Positions 52,907 to 61,777 of a stretch of 64,000 nt of DNA are shown here, piece after piece (position 1 is the first letter of the stretch; each line of letters opens with the position of its first letter). The stretch is taken from assembly GCA_963977125.1 (NCBI GenBank), contig CAXBNJ010000002.1:248001-312000 (forward strand). The letters are read 5' to 3'. This stretch comes from UBA2705 sp963977125 (GTDB lineage: Bacteria > Pseudomonadota > Alphaproteobacteria > Micavibrionales > Micavibrionaceae). Position numbers and translations under genes: made by a program. A model generated the notes under the pieces. It worked only from the letters and a program-made list of their open reading frames with translations. It searched no databases and had not been told where the DNA came from.

Positions 52907-52941
52907 AAGGCTGGTTGATACACTCAGCTAGCCTTTTTTTT
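52907..52941 (+). terminator. Terminator after ahpC
   Basis: AAGGCT with AGCCTT forms the outer stem of an interrupted hairpin, followed by eight T residues. It may allow some read-through to ahpD. Confidence 0.7.
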
Positions 52942-53005
52942 ATCAAAATTCTGAAAATATGACCAAAAAATTACACAAACTACGTCTCATATAAGGAGCA
53001 TTACC

Positions 53006-53539
53006 ATGTCAATTGACACATTAAAATCCCTAATTCCTGATTACGCGAAAGATCTAAAACTGAACCTTTCAAGCCTAACAACGGATGAGAGCCTCAGCGA
53101 GCAGCAATTATGGGGAACATTCCTTGCCTCAGCGATCGCGACTCGCAACGCCGTTCTTATTAAAGCAATCAGTAATGAAGCTGAAGGCTACCTTAGCGCA
53201 GAGGCTTTAAACGCTGCTAAATCTGCAGCAGCCATAATGGGCATGAATAATATCTATTATCGTTTCGTGCACTTATCTTCAAATAAAGAATACCAAACCA
53301 TGCAAGCCAAACTACGCATGAATGTTATTGGTAACCCTGGTGTTGAAAAAGTCGATTTTGAGCTTTGGTCACTCGCTGTCTCAGCCATAAATGGCTGCGG
53401 CATGTGTATCGATTCACACGAAGCTGAATTACTCAAAAACGGCTTAACAGCCCAGCGAATTCAAACGGCTGTACGCATAGCCTCCGTTCTTCATGCTATT
53501 GGCGCCACAATCGAAGGCGAAGCGGCTTTAAGCGCTTAA
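53006..53539 (+). CDS. ahpD: Alkylhydroperoxidase AhpD
   Basis: The 177-residue protein has the CxxC redox pair Cys131 and Cys134 in NGCGMCIDSHE, with the following Ser-His and Glu of the AhpD proton relay. Size and motif match AhpD, which regenerates AhpC by way of a lipoyl protein (dihydrolipoamide succinyltransferase) in mycobacteria. Upstream GGAG is a good ribosome site, 135 bases after ahpC. Confidence 0.95.
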   Translation: MSIDTLKSLIPDYAKDLKLNLSSLTTDESLSEQQLWGTFLASAIATRNAVLIKAISNEAEGYLSAEALNAAKSAAAIMGMNNIYYRFVHLSSNKEYQTMQAKLRMNVIGNPGVEKVDFELWSLAVSAINGCGMCIDSHEAELLKNGLTAQRIQTAVRIASVLHAIGATIEGEAALSA

Positions 53540-53579
53540 TAATGGCGGGCATTAAGCTCATTCATTCATAATATACACA

Positions 53580-53613
53580 CAAGCGCCGCTTTTAATCGTG
53601 GCGCTTGTTTTTT
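53580..53613 (+). terminator. Terminator after ahpD
   Basis: CAAGCGCC-x-C pairs with G-x-GGCGCTTG around an 8-base loop and is followed by T residues. Confidence 0.85.
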
Positions 53614-53670
53614 AGCTATGACATTATGCTGCCAGATAATCACCCAATAGACTTGATATAGAGGAACACT

Positions 53671-54111
53671 ATGGAATATTTACACACAATGGTTCGCGTC
53701 GCCGATCTTGATGCCGCTTTAGATTTTTATTGCACTAAATTGGGCTTAGTTCAAATCGCGCGTGATGATTATGAACAAGGGCGTTTCAGCCTGATCTTCC
53801 TTGCTGCGCCGGGTGATGCTGAGCGCGCAGAAGCAAAGAAAACACCAACCCTAGAACTTACCTATAACTGGGATCCTGAAAGCTATAGTGGCGGTCGTAA
53901 TTTTGGTCACCTCGCTTATGCGGTCGATGACATTTATGAAACATGCCAAAAATTACAAGACCAAGGCGTAACCATTAACCGCCCACCGCGTGATGGCTAT
54001 ATGGCATTTATCCGCTCACCTGATGGCGTTTCAATAGAGCTCCTACAAAAGGGCGAAGCGTTAGCCCCTGCTGCGCCATGGAAAGATATGGAGAATGTTG
54101 GAGAATGGTAG
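53671..54111 (+). CDS. gloA: Lactoylglutathione lyase (glyoxalase I)
   Basis: The 146-residue protein has the vicinal-oxygen-chelate fold with LHTMVRVADLDAALDFY, LELTYNW with the metal Glu, FGHLAYAVDDI with the metal His, and SIELLQKG at the C terminus. It isomerises the hemithioacetal of methylglyoxal and glutathione to lactoylglutathione. It is translationally coupled to msrB: its stop codon TAG overlaps the msrB start region. Confidence 0.93.
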   Translation: MEYLHTMVRVADLDAALDFYCTKLGLVQIARDDYEQGRFSLIFLAAPGDAERAEAKKTPTLELTYNWDPESYSGGRNFGHLAYAVDDIYETCQKLQDQGVTINRPPRDGYMAFIRSPDGVSIELLQKGEALAPAAPWKDMENVGEW

Positions 54112-54506
54112 ACACGCCCCCAAGTGATGATGCCTATTGGCGTAAAAAATTAAGCACTGAACAATACCGCATCTTACGGGAGAGCGGAACAGAGCGTGCC
54201 TTTACCTCGCCACTCAATGACGAAAAGCGCCAAGGTGTGTTTACCTGCGCAGGCTGCGGAGAAACACTCTTTAGCGCTGAGAGTAAATTTAATAGTGGCT
54301 GTGGCTGGCCATCTTTTAGCGCGCCGCTTAATGAGCGCGCGCTTGAGCAATCCATTGATTATGATGTTGGCTATGAGCGAATCGAAGTGCATTGCGCTAA
54401 ATGCGGCGGTCATATGGGGCATGTTTTCCCTGATGGACCAAAGCCTACAGGTCAGCGCTTTTGTATAAATGGCATATCACTCGACTTTAAACCGGATATA
54501 GAATAG
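54105..54506 (+). CDS. msrB: Peptide-methionine (R)-S-oxide reductase
   Basis: The ATG at 54105 is inside the last codons of gloA and has GGAG immediately upstream; the longer frame from 54078 overlaps gloA too far. The 133-residue product has the zinc-binding Cys pairs CAGCGETLF and CAKCGGHMG, and the catalytic RFCINGISLDF near the C terminus. It repairs R-methionine sulfoxide in proteins. With gloA and the oxyR/ahpCD cluster it forms a stress-repair block. Confidence 0.94.
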   Translation: MVDTPPSDDAYWRKKLSTEQYRILRESGTERAFTSPLNDEKRQGVFTCAGCGETLFSAESKFNSGCGWPSFSAPLNERALEQSIDYDVGYERIEVHCAKCGGHMGHVFPDGPKPTGQRFCINGISLDFKPDIE

Positions 54507-54533
54507 AGCTGCCGCAGTGATTAGTGCGGTGCT

Positions 54534-55868
54534 TTATTCCGCTAGCCAGTATAAGGCCAAAGCGGCACTCCATGAAAACTGATCAGCCCCGCAGCCCCGA
54601 ACGCCATCTGGCGTGAAATATTCACAATAGCCAAAGCGTTCAATCAACTCTGCGCTATCCGCGCGGATCTCCGCTGCTATATCATCATAGCCATAGTCTT
54701 TAAAGCCCTCTGCGATCAGCCAATTTGTATTCATCCATATTGGCCCCCGCCAATAGCGCGTCGCTTCAAATTTATCACTGAGCGGATCTATTGTCGCAAC
54801 AGAAAATCCGCATACCTCGCGCCATTCTTTATATTTTTGCGCTAAAGCCTGGGCTTGCTCCTTACTCGCTGCGCCCGCATATAAAGGTAAAAAAGAGGCA
54901 TTCGTAACAGGCTCTAATAACGCCTTTGTTTTCGCATCACCATTCAAAAAAGCGCCATCAGATTCAGACCATAATTTCTGTAGGCCGCTTGATATTTTGT
55001 CTATCTGCGCATCCCAATAAGCTTCATCTTCAGCACATAAATCTGACGATAAGAGCGCTGATAATTTTTTCATATCCCGCGCAGAGCGCAGTAATAAACT
55101 ATTCAACACCAAATCATACACACGGAAATGCGCTTGCGGCATTAAATCAGGCTGGTCATAACCTACGCGACGATAATGATAGACCAGAGACATATAAGCG
55201 CGGTAATCATGATCATGTGGGCGCTCTGCGAGGTTATCATCGTTAACATCCTTGCGGCGGAAGCCTGACATATCTTCATCGGGTACATTTTTCAAAAGGT
55301 CATCCCAAGATGGCGAATTATCCATACCGCTTTCCCAAGGATGCAGTGACAAACATAAATCGTGGTCAGGGCCTATTGTTCGTTTGCTCATAAACCAATC
55401 ATGATATGCCTTGGTTTTCTTATATAAAGCCATGAATTGCACATCATCATTTTGCGCCTGTGTTTTTCGATTCTTATGCGTGTAGATACGATATAAAACG
55501 CTGCCAATAATTGGTGGCTGCGTTATGCCCGATGTACAAACTTGCTGATCCTTCACATGGTCAGGCACTTGCCAATCTAAGGGGCCTGGGGCGTAATGTT
55601 CTTCAAACTCATGAAAAACGATATGCGGCACCATACCATTTTTCCACTGCCCGATAAAAAGGCTCTCGACTTCGCGCAAGGCGCGCTGATAATCAAAACA
55701 TGCCCAGCCTAGCGCAATAAAGCCACTATCCCAATTCCACTGATAAGGATAAAGACGGCCACTGGGCACCGTATAGCTATCTGCACGCGAGTTTTCTGTT
55801 AGGATTTGCTGCGCTTTGGCGAGCAAGTCTTTGCTCACGGAAAATTGTTCGACCATGATTATGTCCAT
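54534..55868 (-). CDS. GH63-like glycosidase (mannosylglycerate hydrolase-like)
   Basis: The protein (444 residues from the ATG at 55868; a second ATG at 55856 is also possible and neither has a good ribosome site) shows an alpha/alpha-barrel glycosidase pattern: YPYQWNWDSGFIALGW, a middle HPWESGMDNSPSWD, RYWRGPIWMNTNWLIAEG and a C-terminal GVRGCGADQFSWSAAL. These match the GH63 and mannosylglycerate hydrolase/trehalase-like clan. Substrate is uncertain; trehalose, glucosyl- or mannosylglycerate are alternatives. No signal peptide, so cytoplasmic. It is convergent with msrB. Confidence 0.8.
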   Translation of the reverse strand: MDIIMVEQFSVSKDLLAKAQQILTENSRADSYTVPSGRLYPYQWNWDSGFIALGWACFDYQRALREVESLFIGQWKNGMVPHIVFHEFEEHYAPGPLDWQVPDHVKDQQVCTSGITQPPIIGSVLYRIYTHKNRKTQAQNDDVQFMALYKKTKAYHDWFMSKRTIGPDHDLCLSLHPWESGMDNSPSWDDLLKNVPDEDMSGFRRKDVNDDNLAERPHDHDYRAYMSLVYHYRRVGYDQPDLMPQAHFRVYDLVLNSLLLRSARDMKKLSALLSSDLCAEDEAYWDAQIDKISSGLQKLWSESDGAFLNGDAKTKALLEPVTNASFLPLYAGAASKEQAQALAQKYKEWREVCGFSVATIDPLSDKFEATRYWRGPIWMNTNWLIAEGFKDYGYDDIAAEIRADSAELIERFGYCEYFTPDGVRGCGADQFSWSAALALYWLAE

Positions 55869-55935
55869 CGTTAAGGGCAAGGAGATTATGTGGGAGCGAG
55901 ATATAGAAGCGGCCTAATATCGTTTATTCGGCACT

Positions 55936-56289
55936 CTATTCTGTTGCGTTTGTGTCTTCAAGGCTTACATCCGAGGTCGCTTCGCAACTATCTGCGTTTT
56001 CTGAATCTGTTGCTTCATCTTCAGCATTATCACAGGATAGGCTAACTGGCGCATGTTTTTCATTATATTCGGAGCGCGCGCCTTCTTTATCGATAACGCC
56101 GACGCCGTCAACGACGTAGCGTTCTTTCACATAGACTGGGAAGCGCTCTTTATAGCGCTGAGCGTCTTCTAACATTTTCTGTTGATGGGCATCGCGATCA
56201 CGCTGCCATGGATTCATAGGGTCAACCTCTTGGGCATAGGCCGGCGCTGCCAAGCAAAGCAACGCTGCGCTTAAAATAATTTTTTTCAT
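55936..56289 (-). CDS. Unknown small exported protein
   Basis: Starting at 56289 (AAGGGA upstream) the 117-residue product has a clear signal peptide (KKIILSAALLCLAAPAYA) with cleavage near residue 19. The mature part is charged, contains two cysteines and an acidic Ser/Asp/Glu-rich tail (NAEDEATDSENADSC). The first half has an MNPWQRDRDAHQQKML segment. No family recognised. It lies just downstream of the 55-residue membrane protein gene. Confidence 0.7.
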   Translation of the reverse strand: MKKIILSAALLCLAAPAYAQEVDPMNPWQRDRDAHQQKMLEDAQRYKERFPVYVKERYVVDGVGVIDKEGARSEYNEKHAPVSLSCDNAEDEATDSENADSCEATSDVSLEDTNATE

Positions 56290-56309
56290 GATTACTTGTC
56301 CCTTATGCA

Positions 56310-56477
56310 TTAATTCATTCCCTGCGTTGTCTTCAACATTGTCACGACCCATATAATCGCCACCAATCCAAAAATAAGCGCCAAAATCATATAATTACGA
56401 TTTTTACGGTTTTTAGACATTACGGGGAGAGCCGTAGTTTCTATTTCTTGGTCTTTATTTTCAATATTTTCAGCCAT
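56310..56477 (-). CDS. 55-residue membrane protein overlapping ctaB
   Basis: Reading from the ATG at 56475-56477 gives 55 residues. A polar N terminus (ENIENKDQEIETT) with several lysines is followed by one membrane helix, MILALIFGLVAIIWVVTML. The first codons overlap the ctaB stop (ATGGCTGA) by 8 bases, a strong sign of coupling. Small one-helix proteins in this place next to ctaB in alphaproteobacteria are sometimes called CoxF; I make that link by position only. It could be a cytochrome oxidase assembly or subunit protein. Confidence 0.7.
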   Translation of the reverse strand: MAENIENKDQEIETTALPVMSKNRKNRNYMILALIFGLVAIIWVVTMLKTTQGMN

Positions 56478-57375
56478 GATCAACCATTAATGCAAAGAAT
56501 AATAAGAACAGGTACAGAATTGAATACCCGAACATAAGTTTGGCAGCTTTATCAGATTTGTCCAGTAAAACCTTTACTGAGCTCATCGTGAACAAGCCCC
56601 CCAGAATCAGTGCTGAAACGCCATAGATAATACCTGCATAGCCCATATACCAAGGCACAAGCGTCGCAACCAGCAAAACAACGCTATAGACGAGCATTTG
56701 AATGCGTGTTGACTGATCGCCCGCAACTAAAGGCATCATCGGGATTTTTGCGCGTTTATAGTCTTCATTAGAGACCAAAGCTAAAGCCCAAAAATGCGGC
56801 GGCGTCCATAAAAAGATAATCATAAACATCCAAAATGCCATCGGATCAAGGCTGCCCGTTACCGCAACCCAGCCCACAACAGGCGGAAAAGCCCCTGCCG
56901 CGCCGCCAATAACAATATTATGTGCGGTTGAACGCTTAAGCAGCATTGTATAAATAACAGCATAAAAGAAACTCGCAAAAGCAAGCACCGCTGCCGCCAT
57001 ATAATTCGTCGCGAAAGCGAGTACAGTCACAGAAAGAACGCTCAGCACCATCGCAAAGGCAAGGCCATCACTGGGCAATATACGGCCCGCGGGTATAGGG
57101 CGTTTTTTTGTGCGATTCATGATGCTATCAATATCGCGGTCATACCACATATTAATAGCGCCCGATGCGCCCGCACCAATAGCAAGACACAAAATAGCCA
57201 CCGCCGCGAGCACAGGGTGCATCTCTTCGCGCCCTGGCGCGATCCACAGACCTGCAAAGCCACTAAAGACCACGAGCGACATCACGCGCGGCTTTAAAAG
57301 CTGCCAGTAATCCTTAACGCTCGCATCCGCAACAGTCTCTTCAACGGTTTCTTTAATTGTATTTGTCGTGCTCAT
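56470..57375 (-). CDS. ctaB: Protoheme IX farnesyltransferase (haem O synthase)
   Basis: Starting at 57375 the 301-residue product has about nine membrane segments and the UbiA-family motifs: NMWYDRDIDSIMNRTKKRPIPAG, the first aspartate-rich region, and a later DYKRAKIPMMP. It adds a farnesyl group to haem b to make haem O for cytochrome oxidases. No cox structural genes or ctaG occur in the window. A longer frame to 57441 would add 22 unlikely residues. Confidence 0.94.
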   Translation of the reverse strand: MSTTNTIKETVEETVADASVKDYWQLLKPRVMSLVVFSGFAGLWIAPGREEMHPVLAAVAILCLAIGAGASGAINMWYDRDIDSIMNRTKKRPIPAGRILPSDGLAFAMVLSVLSVTVLAFATNYMAAAVLAFASFFYAVIYTMLLKRSTAHNIVIGGAAGAFPPVVGWVAVTGSLDPMAFWMFMIIFLWTPPHFWALALVSNEDYKRAKIPMMPLVAGDQSTRIQMLVYSVVLLVATLVPWYMGYAGIIYGVSALILGGLFTMSSVKVLLDKSDKAAKLMFGYSILYLFLLFFALMVDHG

Positions 57376-57510
57376 AACAATATTCACTGTGATATAATTT
57401 TTAAATTTACCCTCAATATTTAGGGTTAAGCCCCTAAACAATCAAGTTTTAACTGCGTATTAGCCCAGATACTCAGGGACAATAAATTATCACAGCGCCC
57501 CTATAGACGC

Positions 57511-57540
57511 AAAAAGCAGCCTATTCTACAGAGGCTGCTT
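57511..57540 (-). terminator. Terminator after the gene at 57574
   Basis: AAGCAGCCT pairs with AGGCTGCTT around a 9-base loop, followed on the minus strand by T residues. It lies 33 bases after the stop of the minus-strand gene at 57574. Confidence 0.78.
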
Positions 57541-57573
57541 CTTATCTTTACTGTCAGGCGTGTGTATTACACC

Positions 57574-58059
57574 TTACTGGAATGTAATATATTGGGGGTC
57601 TAGTGCGCCAACAACATGACCGCTTTTCCAATCGCGAATCATTAGTATATTCGGGGCTGATGCTGTCATGCCGTATATATAGTCAATCGTGCGCACATAG
57701 CGACGCTGGTCATAGGCTGACAGGCCATAAAACCCAGGGCCAACAACAAGGACAGGCACGCCTTTTTTTGTTTTCTGTTCATGGATAATATGCGCTTGAT
57801 AACCACGAGCTACAAATTCATTAGCGCCACCATCAAACTGATCAACCCAATGGGCTGGCTGCCAATCTCTATTCTCATTATAAACAGGGTGTGAATTTTT
57901 TGCATCGTCAAGATATGGCGTGAAGTCATAATTGGCTCGGTTCATATCACCAAAGCCAAAATCCCAACCACCCCAAGATGACCATTTAGGATCAGCTTGC
58001 GCGCTTTGGGAAGAAACAACACATAAAGAAAAGAAGAAAGTCAGAAAAAGGAATCGCAT
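57574..58059 (-). CDS. Unknown exported protein
   Basis: The 161-residue protein begins with a signal peptide (FLFLTFFFSLCVVSSQSAQA, cleavage near residue 22). The mature domain is rich in Trp, Tyr and Asp (SSWGGWDFGFGDMNRANYDF), then strand-like KGVPVLVVGPGFYGLSAYD and a C-terminal HVVGALDPQYITFQ. I do not recognise a family. It is a single gene with its own terminator, divergent from the hybrid kinase. Confidence 0.75.
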   Translation of the reverse strand: MRFLFLTFFFSLCVVSSQSAQADPKWSSWGGWDFGFGDMNRANYDFTPYLDDAKNSHPVYNENRDWQPAHWVDQFDGGANEFVARGYQAHIIHEQKTKKGVPVLVVGPGFYGLSAYDQRRYVRTIDYIYGMTASAPNILMIRDWKSGHVVGALDPQYITFQ

Positions 58060-58296
58060 GAATAAGCTCCAAATGAAAATGTATAACGCTTAATAATGCC
58101 TATGATATCGTAAATAAAGACTTAATGCTACATGGTTATATTTATAAGGTAAAAGTTCATAGCGCCATTGCAGAATATTTAAACAATTATTCACGGTTAA
58201 CTAAGCTGTAATAAATATGGCTTAGACTCGTATATATCAATGAATTTGTTTCTATCGCGTATACCCCCTTGCAACTTAAAAAAGGTGTATTTGGAT

Positions 58297-60234
58297 ATGA
58301 AAAAAATTATTCCTTCTGATCTCGATGCTCAACGCTCACATGACAGATTATTCCTAACTCTACTCATTGGCTGTGCATTTTTGTTATCGAGCTTAACATT
58401 TGCAGCGATAACGCAATTTTGGGCTGGGCCACCATACGCCCCTTTAATGGCCAATGCGCTAAGCATCCTCACAGGGATCGTAGTACTTATTGGCGGTCAA
58501 TATTTACGTGCAAAGCGTTTAAAGCCCCACATTGACAAGGCACAGCATAACAAAGAAAAGCAGAAAATGATCGATATTGTGAACGCTTACGCCTCGATAC
58601 ACACGAATATAAGCAAACAGATCAAAACGATCATGGCGCTCTGTACTGATAATGAGAAACGTCACCTTTGCCAAGAAGACACACTTACCCTTGATAACGC
58701 TTTGGGTAAGCTAAGCCTACTAGATAAGTATATATATACCTTAACCAACACCCAAAAACGAATGATCAGACCATCTGAGTTCAAGAAAAAAGACAGCACA
58801 TTACGCACACATATAATCTCCGTTCTTGAACAAACTGAGAAAACAGCCCGCTGCAACAATATTAATTTATATTACGAAATAGATTCAAATATTCCTGAGC
58901 GCGCTTATATAGATATTAAAAATACATTATTGCTCTTGCAAAATGGCTTGCAGCAAGCATTGGTGCACACACACCAAAACAGGATTTTTGTAAAAATTTC
59001 CCGTGGTATTTCTTCGCCAGATAAAAATGTTATAAAAATATGGGTGATTGATGGCTCTATTCAAAGTCAAGAGCTCGCGCCACCGTCCCTATCAGTCGAT
59101 AGCGGTAAAGGCATAACGAACCCCGCCATTATGGGTCGCAACGACACAGGCACATCTTTTCACATTACAGCCATGCTCGCAACCCATATAGGAGGCGCTT
59201 TAAAATATACCGCCCGCCAAAATCACGGCTTTTCTTTACAGATTGAGGTTCCCTATGAGGAGCTGTCTCGTCCGACGACTCAAAACGACTTCACCGCGCT
59301 TAGTCAGATTAAAAAATTCAAAACCAAGAAAATTCAAAACATATTACATGCCCGACCAGAGCGCCCGCCGTCAACCGAGTTACCGAATATTCTGATCGTG
59401 GATGATCACCCCGCCAACCTCATGTTAATGCATAAATTCATAAGCACTTTAAAATGCAAAACAGTCGATGATGCGCCTAGTGGTCGGCAAGCCATCAGCC
59501 AATATAAGAAAAACAAATACGATATTATTTTTATGGATTGCCAGATGCCTGATATTGATGGTTTTTCTGCTTGTAAAGTCATCAGACACCACGAAGCCGA
59601 GCATGCACTCCCCCCCGCAATTATAGTCGGTGTCACCGCTGACATGACCCGCATGACGCGCAAGAAATGTCTAGAAAGTGGCATGAATGATAATGTCTAC
59701 AAACCCCTTACACAGGAAACACTTACAACGACAATGGCCCGCTATATGCCCCATGCCATAGATTATGAGAAAATATCACATCTTCGCAGCGAAGAGATTC
59801 TTGCAAAGACCTACCGGAACACGACGAGCAGCAAAAGTGCCTCGCTAAAATCGCCGCAATTACCCGTAAATCTGTCGCATATTCGTTCCTATACCAACGG
59901 CCAAGATGACAGCGCGACAAACAAAGAGGAAGAAAAAATACTTTTTAGCCTCTTTATCGAGCAAGCGAAGAACAGCGTTGAAGCCTTAAAAGTAAATTTA
60001 GAAACACATAATCCTATAGGCTGGTGCCACGCGGCACATAAACTGAAAGGATCATCGGCGAACCTAGGCGCAGAACAACTCGCAGAGCTATGCCAAATGG
60101 CTGAATATCATGATAGCGGTATAGACGATGAAGATATTTTGCGTGCAATACAAGCTGAGTTTGACAAGGTTGACATATTTCTCAACGACTTAATGGAAGA
60201 TAGCAAAGATAACCAGAACCGGCATATACACTAA
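58297..60234 (+). CDS. Hybrid phosphorelay protein with degenerate kinase, receiver and Hpt domains
   Basis: Starting at 58297 (AAGGTG nine bases upstream) the protein has 645 residues. Two membrane segments (about 20-43 and 48-68) are followed by a helical region without a recognisable H-box, and by a worn ATPase domain: VIDGSIQSQ replaces the DxGxG box, and GTSFHITAMLATHIGGALK follows the second Gly box. The receiver has DD in ILIVDDHPAN (about 365-375), phospho-accepting Asp414 in IIFMDCQMPDIDG and Lys469. The Hpt domain has His581 in AHKLKGSSANLGAE. Because receiver and Hpt keep key residues but the kinase does not, it may relay phosphate rather than start it. Confidence 0.85.
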   Translation: MKKIIPSDLDAQRSHDRLFLTLLIGCAFLLSSLTFAAITQFWAGPPYAPLMANALSILTGIVVLIGGQYLRAKRLKPHIDKAQHNKEKQKMIDIVNAYASIHTNISKQIKTIMALCTDNEKRHLCQEDTLTLDNALGKLSLLDKYIYTLTNTQKRMIRPSEFKKKDSTLRTHIISVLEQTEKTARCNNINLYYEIDSNIPERAYIDIKNTLLLLQNGLQQALVHTHQNRIFVKISRGISSPDKNVIKIWVIDGSIQSQELAPPSLSVDSGKGITNPAIMGRNDTGTSFHITAMLATHIGGALKYTARQNHGFSLQIEVPYEELSRPTTQNDFTALSQIKKFKTKKIQNILHARPERPPSTELPNILIVDDHPANLMLMHKFISTLKCKTVDDAPSGRQAISQYKKNKYDIIFMDCQMPDIDGFSACKVIRHHEAEHALPPAIIVGVTADMTRMTRKKCLESGMNDNVYKPLTQETLTTTMARYMPHAIDYEKISHLRSEEILAKTYRNTTSSKSASLKSPQLPVNLSHIRSYTNGQDDSATNKEEEKILFSLFIEQAKNSVEALKVNLETHNPIGWCHAAHKLKGSSANLGAEQLAELCQMAEYHDSGIDDEDILRAIQAEFDKVDIFLNDLMEDSKDNQNRHIH

Positions 60235-60256
60235 CGCTAGCGCGAACTAATGCAAT

Positions 60257-60868
60257 TTATTGTAAAGAGCGCATTGCTTTGCCGGAAAGCTCCATGGCGC
60301 GGCGTTTGCGCTCTTCTTGCGATTCCCTGACTTGCTTTTGTAAAATACCGCTAAAATTACAACTCGCCATAGCGCCAGCTCTCGCATCAATAGTTTTGCG
60401 ACGGCTTAATGCTCCCCCACTTGTCTTAAACTCACCGGCATAGGCATTCGCATAGCACTCACAGAATTCCTCAGACCATTTAGGGTCAATGACGCCCATA
60501 GATTGACATTCTGTATATATAGCGCCCGCGACAGCCGTTGTATCAATACACTGCGCAGAGCTTTCTTGGAAAATCACATAGTCAGATTTCTGCTCATCAT
60601 AGACAATTTTCTTATTCAGATATTGAACGGCTAGACATTCGCAATCATAGCGTTGCGCCGTACCGTTTTCCTGACAATTCTTATGATAGATCAGCATTGT
60701 CACATAATCATTCTCTGTATATTCATAGTTTTTAAGTATCATCGCTTCATATTTTTCCATCTCGCTTTCACTTTTGGCAACCCCTAGGTCACCAATGCTT
60801 CTTTGCGCATTGGCGTTATGTGGCGCAAGCAATAAAACAATAAGACTAATGAAAAATATACGTAACAC
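60257..60868 (-). CDS. Secreted protein with two CxC repeats
   Basis: The 203-residue product has a signal peptide (to about residue 21, NANA). The mature part contains two similar units, each with Cys, about 10-14 residues, CEC, then a further Cys: NCQENGTAQRYDCECLAV and ECQSMGVIDPKWSEEFCECYA, each closed by a later cysteine (SAQC, ASC). This implies an internal duplication and likely disulfides. No family recognised. A basic helical tail follows. It is convergent with the hybrid kinase gene. Confidence 0.75.
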   Translation of the reverse strand: MLRIFFISLIVLLLAPHNANAQRSIGDLGVAKSESEMEKYEAMILKNYEYTENDYVTMLIYHKNCQENGTAQRYDCECLAVQYLNKKIVYDEQKSDYVIFQESSAQCIDTTAVAGAIYTECQSMGVIDPKWSEEFCECYANAYAGEFKTSGGALSRRKTIDARAGAMASCNFSGILQKQVRESQEERKRRAMELSGKAMRSLQ

Positions 60869-60920
60869 GGGACAACCTTAAAATAACTATTCAGTGAGTA
60901 TTCTAACATAATAATCATAA

Positions 60921-60949
60921 AAAAGACCGTAAAAATACGGTCTTTTTTA
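60921..60949. terminator. Bidirectional terminator upstream of the gene at 60257
   Basis: AAAAGACCGTA pairs with TACGGTCTTTT around an AAA loop, with A and T flanks on both sides. It follows the HTH gene on the minus strand. Confidence 0.85.
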
Positions 60950-60993
60950 TATTGCCTTAACGGCGTGCTTCAAACGAAGCAAAGCTCATGCCT

Positions 60994-61563
60994 TTACGCA
61001 GAAACTTTATCTTTTATTTTCTGCCATACACTGTTTGAAGAGCGCGCTTGTTCAGCGGCTGAGGCATTGTTTTGCTCAGCCATTTTCTTCATGCGTAGCT
61101 CTTGTTGTGCTTTACGGCGCATTTCTTCTTTTTCTTTACGATCTGCAATTTCAGCTTTAAATTCTTCTGCTTGTTTTTGCGTATATTCGCTCGTGATTAA
61201 AAGCTGCTGGGATTGCTGCTGCCATTTATCGCGCTGCGAACCCATATCATCCAATTGCTTTTGCAATGAGTAATTTTGATCTTCAAGCATTTTAATGCGC
61301 ATACGCATACGCTCTGTTTCGAGCATTGCTTTGGCTTTTTCAAGTTCATGCTGAACAGCTTCATCCGTGCTTTCTTTCGGTGCATCAACAACCATGCTTG
61401 ATTGTTTCAAACCATAAACACGCTCCAATTCAGAAACGTCTATAACACGGCGGCCTGCACTATCTTTATCAAAAGATATTTTGCCATTATTCATCGCGCG
61501 TTGAACGGTTGATTTGGATTTGCCTGTCAATTCGGCAGCTCTTTGTGCACCTACTTTTGCCAT
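60994..61563 (-). CDS. HTH and coiled-coil protein, unknown
   Basis: The 189-residue protein has an N-terminal helix-turn-helix (RAAELTGKSKSTVQRAMNNG, about 8-27, then RRVIDVSELERVYGL) like that of MerR or plasmid-type DNA-binding proteins, and a long coiled coil (about 70-170) with heptads in LETERMRMRIKMLEDQNYSL and a basic, glutamine-rich end. A chromosome-associated or plasmid-like scaffold is possible. No partition or replication gene accompanies it. It lies downstream of the SapC gene on the same strand, with a terminator between. Confidence 0.75.
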   Translation of the reverse strand: MAKVGAQRAAELTGKSKSTVQRAMNNGKISFDKDSAGRRVIDVSELERVYGLKQSSMVVDAPKESTDEAVQHELEKAKAMLETERMRMRIKMLEDQNYSLQKQLDDMGSQRDKWQQQSQQLLITSEYTQKQAEEFKAEIADRKEKEEMRRKAQQELRMKKMAEQNNASAAEQARSSNSVWQKIKDKVSA

Positions 61564-61704
61564 TGCTCTTTACCTAACTATCTGTTTCTGCTGAAGGTCA
61601 TTTATTAGCATGGTATTTTCCAAAGCGCAAGAAAATGATTATAAAAAATAGCGATTATGTCCACAGCGCATAAAGCGAAGCATTCGCGCTGAGTTTAAAA
61701 TAAA

Positions 61705-61743
61705 AAAAAGCACCCCAGAGCCTAAGCTCGCGGGACGCTTTTT
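61705..61743 (-). terminator. Terminator after the SapC gene
   Basis: AAAAAGC/GCTTTTT, CCC/GGG and GAGC/GCTC stems nest in one hairpin, followed by T residues on the minus strand, 34 bases after the SapC stop. The 61564-61777 gap holds no gene. Confidence 0.8.
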
Positions 61744-61777
61744 AAACAATTTATATATACACTTAAGAGACTTTAAA

